Part shown: positions 16,301-23,376 of the stretch, in pieces
Layout: each line of letters starts with the position of its first letter
Numbering within the stretch: the first letter of the stretch is position 1
Assembly: GCA_000431795.1 (NCBI GenBank)
Contig: FR887359.1
Coordinates: 15,730-79,729 of the forward strand
Direction: 5' to 3'
From: Clostridium sp. CAG:302
Lineage (GTDB): Bacteria; Bacillota_I; Bacilli_A; RF39; UBA660
DNA length: 64,000 nucleotides
Made by a program: the position numbers and the translations under genes
The notes under the pieces: generated by a model
What the model was told of the DNA's origin: nothing
Seen by the model: only the letters and a program-made list of their open reading frames with translations
Database searches by the model: none

Positions 16301-18913
16301 GATACTAATTATCCAAGTAAAAAACCAACTAGTGAAACCATAACAAGTATTAAAGAAGAACCAAAAATAAAAATGTATATTGATAGTAGTACTTCAAACT
16401 CTATAACCTACAAGTATATAGTAGTAGATTATGATAATGCCTTGGTAAAAGAAGAAGATAAATATCTAATACATTACACAGTAGGAGAAGATTCCACTGA
16501 AGAATATACTACTGAAATATCAAATACCGCTAGTATGGAAACTTTTACACTATCAAATCTAACTAATGAAACCATCTATAATATATATTATAATAAAGCA
16601 CTAAATAAAAAAGAAAAACCAAGTGCTATCAGCTTTAAATACTACTTTGATGGCTACCATAATGCCAGTAAATATGGACTTAGTTACATACTAAAATATG
16701 ATGAATTTGATAATGAATTAACCCTAAGATTAAATAATAATGATTTCTTAGATAGAGTTTCAGCATATCTAGTAACCTTAACTTCAGGTTCACTAAAATA
16801 TGAGGAAGTAATAACAACCCCATTAGAATGTGGTACAGAAGAAGAACCAAGTAAATGCATAAAAATAGATTATGCTAATATAAAAGACTTTAAAGGAAAA
16901 GATATAACAGTAAAACTAGAGGCCTTCTATGACACAGGTTATGTAGGCTTTGGTAGCAAATCATTACTTGGAGATTACTTTACTTCTCGTGGACTAATAG
17001 ATGATAAAAATGCAAGTAATATAGGATTTATATTACAAGAAATAGGTAATACCAAAGGAAAATACTATTACATATATAAAAATTCAAATAATAAAGTAGA
17101 GTCAATAATAAGTGATACACCAAATGGAATATTTGGAATAACACCAACTATATATACTGAAAGTCATAAACAATCAAGTTTATCTACTACTAATGTTGTA
17201 GATATCATAAATAAAAGTTTCATAAATTATGGTGAAGTATCCCTAAATTCTGATATAGATGTTTTAACAAATGGTATTAAACTAAAGAGTCATAACATAT
17301 TCATAGCCCCTAAAGTATTAGACAAAACCGAAATACAAACAACAAATAATAAATTTAAGTTTAACAGTATCATTCCAAAAGTTGATACAAAATTAACACC
17401 GCTAATAAATGGAGCAATAATTAATATAAACTTATCAATAGACACTGACACTTTAGAAACAGACTATGTAAAAATAGACGGAAAATATATGTTTTATATA
17501 GATATTTATACTAAAGATGAAGAAGGTGAACTAGTGTTCGCAAAATCAGTATCAACGGATTATGAACATTTAACAAATATTTCTTTCGCAGGCCTAAATC
17601 CAGATAGCACATACTATTATAAGATCTCCGCATATATGAATGGAAGAGATGAAAAAACACCATTATTTGCTTTAGGTAAAAACGGCTATATACAATATTT
17701 AAATACTCTAAAGACATTAGGAAAAGATGATATTTTCAAAAATATTGAGTACTCACACAAATCAACAAAAGGTGAAACAGTATATAGTGAAAGAACATTA
17801 AATATAACAACAGGTCTAAAATCAAAAGAAAACTTCAATGTAAGATATGAATTATATGATCCTGAAGGCAACTTGGAAAAATGGGGCGGAACAGTATTAA
17901 ACAAAGATATAACAAACAAAAATAATGCAATATTTACTGCCGATATTACAGGTAATGACTTCGTTTTTGGAGGAGATTATCATAGATTAGTAATAACTGC
18001 AGTAACAACAGATGACGAACCTAAAGAACTAGAATTATACAATGACACACTAAAAGCAACAACATTATTTGGCGAACTAAAAGAACCAAACATAGTTCTA
18101 TACCAAAGTACCGGAATAGACAAAATATCCGGAAATTATGATTATTACATTGACTATAATATAAATATCGAAGATACAGATAGAGTAATAAAAGATGGAA
18201 AATTCTATGCGGAACTTAAATATTCTCCACAAGAAAAAGTCTGTCCAAATGAAGAAGATTGTAAATTAGAAATAGATTTATATAACTTAAAATGCAATTC
18301 AAATGGTGCTAATAGTAAAATAGCCTCATGTACCATAATTGAAAACAAAGTAAATAATACATTTACACTAAAAGTTAGATATGCATCTTTAAAACCTAAT
18401 ACTGAATACTATATTTCCACAAGTGCTAATATATATCGTAATAATGTTTCATTAGACACCAAAGAAGAAGTAGTAAAATTTGGAGCATTTCAATATACAA
18501 AAAGTGAACTTGGTTTTTCAATAGGAGATCCATATTTAACAGCAGTAGGAAATAATTTAATATTAAAGTTTAAAGGTGCAACAAATAATATTAAAGAATC
18601 AATAAAAGGTATCAAATATAATCTTTATGTCAACAGACAATCGGAAATAAAATTAGATTCAAATGAAAAAGGATTAATACCAAGTATGACATCAAATTTA
18701 GTAAAAGATGCTATAAATTACGGGGACATTATATATAAAGTAGATAAAGATAATTACCCATATATTGAGATACCAATACCTGACGGAGTTAAAATAGGAA
18801 CAAACAACGATTTATATGTAAGATATTACTATGAAGATAATGGTGAACTACTAATGCTGTCAATAAACGGGACTACGACTCATAGGTATCAAGTTGGTAC
18901 TGGTGATAACTAA
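13322..18913 (+). CDS. Giant single-pass surface protein with fibronectin III-like modules
   Basis: 1863 aa. A 12-residue basic tail and one hydrophobic helix (about 13-33, FWLILSLSIITLIILTVGVIF) anchor it with the bulk outside. Residues of about 35-245 form a membrane-proximal beta-rich domain also recognisable in the next two genes. A Gly/Asn/Asp/Thr low-complexity spacer (about 255-300) follows. The rest is a series of beta modules of about 90-130 aa in which the fibronectin III signature L-x-P-x-T-x-Y recurs (LSPNTNYYMSI, LTKNTSYKVIL, LNPDSTYYYKI, LKPNTEYYIST). Paired Cys occur in a few loops. No enzyme motif and no sorting signal are present. Probably an adhesin or surface scaffold; first gene of a three-gene operon. 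Confidence 0.7.
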   Translation: MKKIGIKDKSFWLILSLSIITLIILTVGVIFLTRKSSKEFYSAGYIINSTATKSDKYYFNDNTVYKENVFNEYTFKDVDNKEVATSKENFIHYLDESLSFMKNGVILDLDNFNQKLVPYYNVTDKVILKYSNGGYIVETADKTLIFGNLLGRITDNKYIVIGNDIKIKLAGNEEPVKGKYFELLFVEDGIVKVENNEGSYQTTTEGTTIFAGDKIKIELGSKKVFYDEEEKLTLDEMTIDGNENINLDTSKVKDNKDGNGSGDGTDSNTPNDNNNPNNNNPGNNTDNPSDNTGNGTDGKDNNTTEIRKEVSVDLVKALLDINSLNATIQVIDTANQIKGNLILTLYDVDNAETVYTKILLTSSDLQEVAVTSLSPNTNYYMSIKDSDNYEYLSRNFRTDNLELSLKREMVTTSSVTYSVDFSSDENIKSAKVTLKDSENNIINNHTFINGEDEEFTFSGLTKNTSYKVILDEVLFKNTNYSKVYTINTSVKTLKAKPSLGEVNVKSNEESKTFELSMEKPTDEDESISNYIYKIYDLDTITEENVDTLTPVYTFSTVNLKNEILKLGENNLASNKNYVYKVTVRYYDNYKENEIDSVLSSPFIIAGLPSVTFEEKEVDFNSMHLLLTLKDEGCTIPGRSCYQGDPSDKSDIYITYKGANDKESKYINNITFDPETLTYDLRVSGLTENKDYKFEVWGNYDLYNGKGLQVNKPLGSAIITTAGIENLTMSEWTLNNYSNELPISVNTKLTVTKPSSTIIDKLDSFKINLYKGSEVKKENLLGSYPVEGNNNIKSNYYNKSFNINSSQFGITDINNLREVSGGKLNRYYTIEVADAYDADKTNQFKIQDNIFIYEIPAILLLEDEVSSPEVIVEEITKKQAQSGEYGDFNELGINKNLSSNTVVGYKVTANFDKKKVESYFQGDNPIKELNFYANMDGKVIEKKTINFAEEENYTIYFFLKDGTDYNTVDTELRRGNNYTFSIDLSLDTNNDKEIDTNYPSKKPTSETITSIKEEPKIKMYIDSSTSNSITYKYIVVDYDNALVKEEDKYLIHYTVGEDSTEEYTTEISNTASMETFTLSNLTNETIYNIYYNKALNKKEKPSAISFKYYFDGYHNASKYGLSYILKYDEFDNELTLRLNNNDFLDRVSAYLVTLTSGSLKYEEVITTPLECGTEEEPSKCIKIDYANIKDFKGKDITVKLEAFYDTGYVGFGSKSLLGDYFTSRGLIDDKNASNIGFILQEIGNTKGKYYYIYKNSNNKVESIISDTPNGIFGITPTIYTESHKQSSLSTTNVVDIINKSFINYGEVSLNSDIDVLTNGIKLKSHNIFIAPKVLDKTEIQTTNNKFKFNSIIPKVDTKLTPLINGAIININLSIDTDTLETDYVKIDGKYMFYIDIYTKDEEGELVFAKSVSTDYEHLTNISFAGLNPDSTYYYKISAYMNGRDEKTPLFALGKNGYIQYLNTLKTLGKDDIFKNIEYSHKSTKGETVYSERTLNITTGLKSKENFNVRYELYDPEGNLEKWGGTVLNKDITNKNNAIFTADITGNDFVFGGDYHRLVITAVTTDDEPKELELYNDTLKATTLFGELKEPNIVLYQSTGIDKISGNYDYYIDYNINIEDTDRVIKDGKFYAELKYSPQEKVCPNEEDCKLEIDLYNLKCNSNGANSKIASCTIIENKVNNTFTLKVRYASLKPNTEYYISTSANIYRNNVSLDTKEEVVKFGAFQYTKSELGFSIGDPYLTAVGNNLILKFKGATNNIKESIKGIKYNLYVNRQSEIKLDSNEKGLIPSMTSNLVKDAINYGDIIYKVDKDNYPYIEIPIPDGVKIGTNNDLYVRYYYEDNGELLMLSINGTTTHRYQVGTGDN

Positions 18914-18927
18914 GAAAGGAAGTAATT

Positions 18928-20340
18928 ATGAGAAAATATGATATAAAAAATAAGAGAAACATAGGAATAATTATAGGAATTTCAATTATAATTATTATCA
19001 TGTTTTCTCTAGTTATAAAGTTCTTCTTATCATTAAGCAAAGAAGAATACATTGTATCAAAAGGAAATATCGTTTTTGATAAAGATAAAACCACTATAAA
19101 ACTAAATAGTGAAGGAAAAATAAAAACCAAATGGAAAGGAGAGTATTACCTAACATACGATGGTAAAGACTATGAGTTAGGTAATACCGCCCTTGCCTTT
19201 AACGAAGAAACAACTGAAATAAAACTATATGGAAGATATTATGAAATCTCCAGTGGTAGTGAAATAAACATAACAAGTAATGAAACAACAATAAAAAACT
19301 CATTACTTACTAAGTTCTACAAACTAGCAGATCGCAAATACCTTATCATCGATAAAGAAATAAAGTCTGCAGATAACCTTTTATCAACAACCGATTTCCT
19401 ACTAGTAGAATTAGATAAAGCCGGAAATGCAACACTTACTAATCATAAAGTAAATTTAAAAACATTTTCCGAAACACAAATAATTACTTCTAACTATACA
19501 TTTGATATAGCAACCGAAATATTGACCTATGGAAGCGACAAAATAGATCTAAAAAAGATTATTGGTTCTAGTAATAATTACACCAAAGAAGATTTAATTC
19601 CAGACGAAAGCAAAAATGTCAATGACAATGTTACTAACATAGGTACAAATGGTAATAATGGAAATAATACAACTGGTGGAAATGATGGAAACAATACCGG
19701 TGGCAATGGAAATACAACCGGAGGAAACGGAGGCACCACCATTGAAGAAATTAAAAAAGCCACTAAACAGACATCAGTAGTATCAGTAACATCCACAGTA
19801 AATAAAATTATTATAGACTATGTAATCTACGATCCATATAAAGAATACACATCAGTCTATATGGAAGTACAAAAAGAAGATTCAGATAAAGTAGAAGTAA
19901 TATATCTAAATGCAAACAACACAAGATACGAATTAAAAGACATATTACCAAATACCAAATACAATCTAAAATTCAAATATACGGCTACTGAAGAAGGACA
20001 AACTATTATAAAAGAATTTTCCAATACCACCATATCCACACAAAAACCAAAACTATCATTGAAAGTAACCAGAACAAGAGCGGGTGAGATAACATATGTC
20101 ATAACAACAGATAATAGTTATAAATTAACAAAAGCAGATCTAGTAGTTACCATAAAAGATAGCAAAACAGGTGAAACAAGAAAAAAGACAATATCTGATG
20201 TATCAATTGATAGCAAAGAAAAAATAGTCAAACTAGACAAAATGACAGATGGCGATATCATCGAATTAAAATTAATAAATGTCAAATCAGAGGATACCAT
20301 CATCAAAGGCATTACCGCTAGTGATAAATTCATATATTAG
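18928..20340 (+). CDS. Surface protein, mid-size paralogue of the giant protein
   Basis: 470 aa built on the same plan: basic N-terminal tail, one helix (about 12-32), a membrane-proximal beta domain (about 35-215, with KLADRKYLIIDKEIK matching ITDNKYIVIGNDIK of its larger neighbour), a Gly/Asn/Thr spacer (about 230-260) and two fibronectin III-like modules, the first with ILPNTKYNLKF. It follows the giant gene by 14 nt with an AAGGAAG site. Function unknown; probably assembles with its neighbours outside the membrane. Confidence 0.65.
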   Translation: MRKYDIKNKRNIGIIIGISIIIIIMFSLVIKFFLSLSKEEYIVSKGNIVFDKDKTTIKLNSEGKIKTKWKGEYYLTYDGKDYELGNTALAFNEETTEIKLYGRYYEISSGSEINITSNETTIKNSLLTKFYKLADRKYLIIDKEIKSADNLLSTTDFLLVELDKAGNATLTNHKVNLKTFSETQIITSNYTFDIATEILTYGSDKIDLKKIIGSSNNYTKEDLIPDESKNVNDNVTNIGTNGNNGNNTTGGNDGNNTGGNGNTTGGNGGTTIEEIKKATKQTSVVSVTSTVNKIIIDYVIYDPYKEYTSVYMEVQKEDSDKVEVIYLNANNTRYELKDILPNTKYNLKFKYTATEEGQTIIKEFSNTTISTQKPKLSLKVTRTRAGEITYVITTDNSYKLTKADLVVTIKDSKTGETRKKTISDVSIDSKEKIVKLDKMTDGDIIELKLINVKSEDTIIKGITASDKFIY

Positions 20341-20349
20341 GGAGGTACA

Positions 20350-21093
20350 ATGAAACAGTTCATAAAAGAAAAATATAATATCTTAATACCAGTCTTTCTT
20401 GGAGTAGTAATACTAATAGCCCTATTCCTATATGGAAGAGAATATCGAAATAATAGATATGCCTATGAAAAAGAACAAGATGTTTACCAGTACTTCTCAA
20501 AAAACAAAATAGAATACAAAGCCACTATCAGTAGAAATAGAAAAGATGTCGTATTAGATATCAAAAGCAAAGACTTTAACGTCAGCCTAGATAGCACACC
20601 AATATACATAAAAGATAGTGATAAAGTAATATTTCCTAAAGAAATGAGTGCTGTCTTTCCAATAAAAGATAGACAGTATGCAGTAAATGCCCTAACAGAA
20701 ATATACAAAAAAAATGACTTATATTACCTAAATCAAAAAGGAATAAATAAGTCATTCGATTATATGTTCCTATATGATGGTAAAGACCTATATTTCTTTA
20801 TCGATACCGTAACACTAAAAGTGGGAGATAAAGAAATAACCCTAAGTCCAATGTCATATATAGATTGTTCATATCTAAACCTATTATCATATTATGATAA
20901 AGAATCCGATACATACGAAATAATAGAATTAAATAACACCAACAGTTCAGTACTAGTAGAAACAAAATATATGACTATCGATGTGTCCAGTGATGAAATA
21001 ATATATAAAGACGATTTCACAATGTTAATAAATAATTTCAGTTCACTACCAAAACTAGTGGACAACATAGAAAATAGCGGAGCTTCAAATTAA
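20350..21093 (+). CDS. Surface protein, short member of the same operon
   Basis: 247 aa: N-terminal tail, one helix (about 13-29, ILIPVFLGVVILIALFLY) and only the membrane-proximal domain, including the PIKDRQYAVNALTEIYK stretch that aligns with the Tyr/Ile-rich strand of the two larger proteins and a closing YMTIDVSSDEIIY. No spacer and no fibronectin-like modules. GGGAGG lies 6-10 nt upstream of the ATG. It may be the minimal platform subunit. Confidence 0.6.
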   Translation: MKQFIKEKYNILIPVFLGVVILIALFLYGREYRNNRYAYEKEQDVYQYFSKNKIEYKATISRNRKDVVLDIKSKDFNVSLDSTPIYIKDSDKVIFPKEMSAVFPIKDRQYAVNALTEIYKKNDLYYLNQKGINKSFDYMFLYDGKDLYFFIDTVTLKVGDKEITLSPMSYIDCSYLNLLSYYDKESDTYEIIELNNTNSSVLVETKYMTIDVSSDEIIYKDDFTMLINNFSSLPKLVDNIENSGASN

Positions 21094-21110
21094 GCTTCGC
21101 TATATATTTT
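21074..21110. terminator. Bidirectional terminator between convergent genes
   Basis: A 12-bp stem with one G-T wobble (21074-21085 with 21092-21103) overlaps the ends of both the + surface gene and the minus transglutaminase gene, followed by a T-rich tail on the + side. Confidence 0.8.
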
Positions 21111-22031
21111 TTTATCAAAATTATGCGTACCATCATTAAGTTCTTCCAAAGTCTTTGTAGTTATCAAGAAATAAGTATCTCTATTAATATTAGTCTCACT
21201 AATAGGATCATCCCAAGTCAAATCCAAATGATACCATTTACCATCTAAATAAACTAAATTCCAAATATGTTCATCATTACTAATCTTATAATTAATAATA
21301 TTAAGTTTATCAAGAAAGATAGCCATTGCATCAGCATAACCATTACAAGTACCATATCCCTGTATCAATACCCCATAAGCCGTATTAGATTTATAAGTAG
21401 CATCATTCTTATTATTATACTTAAGTTTATCATATTCAGCATTGTCAATAATAAAATCATGAATAATCTTAATTTTCTCTCTAGTAGGAGTACTATTAGT
21501 AATCTTCTCACTAATAACCTTATCAACTACTTTATTAATTTCCTCAATTTCCTTATCAGTATAAGCCTTGTTAACACTAATGCCAATCTTATAATCACCA
21601 CCATAAGTAAGTTTAATATTATTAGAACTATTATAAGGATGAACAAAGTTATTCAAAACAGAAATAACATCCTTAAATTCCTCACCATCATTACTCGTAA
21701 GTCTATTAATATCATTACTATATGATGTATAATCTCTATCAATATATCTTTCCAAATAATCAGAACCACTATTAATAGCATAATACACAAAATCAATAAA
21801 GTCCTTCTTATTTATTATACCAGTACCAGTATAATTATTAACATATTCAAAATTATCTTCAAGATAATAATCATTAACTTTAACATTAGTACTAGAATAA
21901 TTCTTATTTACCGAATATTCATAGTACTTATAAATAATATCTTTTCTAAAAAAAGCACCAGCAGTAACAGTACAAATAGCTATAGCACCAACTGCAATAA
22001 TTAGTTTACCACCTTTTTTTTCTTTTTTCAT
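21090..22031 (-). CDS. Secreted transglutaminase-like cysteine protease-fold protein
   Basis: 313 aa. An N-terminal hydrophobic helix (LIIAVGAIAICTVTAGAFF) acts as signal anchor. A helical region of about 150 residues precedes the transglutaminase core. The catalytic Cys is in GYGTCNGYADAMAIFLD, the His in DEHIWNLVYLDGKWYHLD, and the Asp in LTWDDP. This core cross-links or cleaves proteins in different families. A pairing with the convergent surface-protein operon is possible, but the genes are not co-transcribed. The start has an AGAGAGGTGA site. Confidence 0.75.
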   Translation of the reverse strand: MKKEKKGGKLIIAVGAIAICTVTAGAFFRKDIIYKYYEYSVNKNYSSTNVKVNDYYLEDNFEYVNNYTGTGIINKKDFIDFVYYAINSGSDYLERYIDRDYTSYSNDINRLTSNDGEEFKDVISVLNNFVHPYNSSNNIKLTYGGDYKIGISVNKAYTDKEIEEINKVVDKVISEKITNSTPTREKIKIIHDFIIDNAEYDKLKYNNKNDATYKSNTAYGVLIQGYGTCNGYADAMAIFLDKLNIINYKISNDEHIWNLVYLDGKWYHLDLTWDDPISETNINRDTYFLITTKTLEELNDGTHNFDKKIYSEA

Positions 22032-22128
22032 CTATTCACCTCTCTTAAATTCATTATACCATTTAAAAACTATGTGGTAAAGTTAAAAATAGTACTTTTT
22101 CAAAATATTTTACCAACTTTTCTAATTC

Positions 22129-22184
22129 CCACTTAAGCCTGTAGTCTTAAGTGGAACAAGGAAGCCTAAATAGTCTTCCTTGTT
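22129..22184 (+). repeat. Paired-hairpin intergenic element, copy 3
   Basis: Two perfect abutting hairpins: 9-bp CCACTTAAG (22129-22137/22146-22154) with C-CTGTAG-T at the top, and 10-bp AACAAGGAAG (22155-22164/22175-22184) with C-CTAAATAG-T. It lies between divergent genes, so it is not simply a 3'-end terminator. Confidence 0.8.
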
Positions 22185-22463
22185 TCAAATTTTATTCATT
22201 ATCACATAATTAATACTTGCTATAAATCTAAGAATTGTTGGTAATAATAAAATAATTTAAAAAAAATTTCGAAAAAATGGCAAAATTAGATATCAAATCT
22301 TGTATATAAGTATGAGAGGATAAAAATGGTAGAAGGGAGGAGTATGACATAAACTAATCAAAAATAAAAAGAATACTTAGGAGAATCAAGAAAGGAAAGA
22401 AGAAATAATGGTAAAAGAAAAATTAAAGGTAAAATCTAATATATATGTTTTGCAATGTGGCTC
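22185..22463. other. AT-rich intergenic stretch with a 19-codon reading frame
   Basis: No gene of normal size is present. Two purine-rich Shine-Dalgarno-like tracts occur: GGGAGG ahead of a three-codon frame (ATGACATAA, 22344-22352), and AAAGGAAAG ahead of ATG 22408, which opens a 19-residue frame (MVKEKLKVKSNIYVLQCGS) ending at TGA 22465-22467. That stop lies inside the -35 of the next promoter. These could be leader peptides or chance; I assign no function. Confidence 0.35.
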
Positions 22464-22492
22464 TTGAAAAGTGCAAAAAACTTGTGTATAAT
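22464..22492 (+). promoter_or_regulatory. Promoter of the omega-RNA-like transcript
   Basis: TTGAAA (22464-22469), 17-bp spacer, TATAAT (22487-22492). No full gene follows before the terminator-like hairpin at 22730. Confidence 0.6.
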
Positions 22493-22498
22493 GTAAAT

Positions 22499-22755
22499 GT
22501 AACTATTTTACCCAATGATTATCATAATGATATCAAAAGATATATATAATGCTTATAAATTACTTGATAATAATATACTAAGTACTAAAGAAAAAGATAG
22601 GAAATTGCATTAATAGTTTATAATATTTAAACACAAAAATGTACGGTAGTTCGTATCGGAGTTTATGTCTGTGGAAGACTCTAATTACAGAGTTCATGAA
22701 GCAGAAATCGCATCACTGCGAAGTGATGTAAACAATTATATTTGTTTTTTATTTT
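22499..22755 (+). ncRNA. Putative structured RNA resembling an IS200/IS605 right end / omega RNA
   Basis: A promoter-to-terminator stretch without a gene. The 3' part (about 22640-22728) has the layout I associate with the right end and guide RNA of tnpB transposons: TGTACGGTAGTTCGTA, GTTTATGTCTGTGGA, a small stem (ACTCT/AGAGT), then CATGAAGCAGAAAT, and a terminal stem CATCACT-GCGA-AGTGATG. The end is an AAACAA/TTGTTT hairpin with a T tract. No tnpB or tnpA is adjacent. A 32-codon frame at 22515-22613 is the only coding possibility and looks unconvincing. This is either a transposon remnant or a stand-alone guide-like RNA. Confidence 0.45.
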
Positions 22756-22818
22756 AAATTATCTATACTTATTATTCATTATTTGGTATAATAAAAAAGA
22801 AATATGGAGGTAATAGAC

Positions 22819-23376
22819 ATGGAAGTAAATTATAGAAACCCAAAAATATACTTATTAAGTGGAAAAGCTAGACACGGTAAAGATACAATAGCTGGATACC
22901 TAAAAGAATTCTACGAAAAAGATGGCAAAAAGGTTATCTTTTCACGAGCGGGCAAATATATAAAGTTCTATGCCATGGAGATGACTGGTTGGGATGGCAG
23001 TGAAGAAACCAAACCAAGAACGTTGCTTCAGGAGTTAGGCACAGATGTAATAAGAAATAAATTAAACAAAGCAGAAATGTTTATAGATAGGCAGATAGAT
23101 GATATAGAAATATACTCATATTTTTATGATGCTATCATTGTTCCAGACATCAGATTACCAAGAGAAATAGATAGTATCAAGGAAAAGTTCGATAATGTAG
23201 TAACTATCAAAGTAGAAAGAATTAATTTTGAAACCAATTTATCAGGTAAAGAACAAAAACATAGTACAGAGACTGCCATGGATAGTTATGAAGATTTTGA
23301 CTACGAGATAACAAATGATACACTAGAAAAACTAAAAGAAGATGTATATAAGATATACCAGGAGGAAACCAAATGA
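22819..23376 (+). CDS. P-loop deoxynucleoside monophosphate kinase-like protein
   Basis: 185 aa. Walker A is SGKARHGKDT, ten residues or so from the start, the spacing of dNMP and dephospho-CoA kinase folds. A second strand, FYDAIIVPDIRLPREIDSI, carries the Asp-Arg pair typical of phage-type deoxynucleotide kinases. Substrate cannot be stated. I start at ATG 22819, 8 nt after GGAGG; an in-frame ATG at 22804 overlaps that site. The stop overlaps the alaS start (ATGA), so it is coupled to alaS. Confidence 0.6.
   Translation: MEVNYRNPKIYLLSGKARHGKDTIAGYLKEFYEKDGKKVIFSRAGKYIKFYAMEMTGWDGSEETKPRTLLQELGTDVIRNKLNKAEMFIDRQIDDIEIYSYFYDAIIVPDIRLPREIDSIKEKFDNVVTIKVERINFETNLSGKEQKHSTETAMDSYEDFDYEITNDTLEKLKEDVYKIYQEETK

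Noticed and set aside
22408..22500. Selenoprotein-like reading through the TGA after CGS
   Set aside because: No selenocysteine insertion hairpin or sel genes are visible, and the extended frame ends 10 codons later.
22640..22730. SRP RNA
   Set aside because: It has GAAGCAG but lacks the GGTC...GGAA loop and helix 8 arrangement of SRP RNA; the IS605 right-end pattern fits better.
23200..23372. T-box control of alaS
   Set aside because: No T-box sequence or terminator occurs upstream; alaS starts inside the kinase gene's stop.
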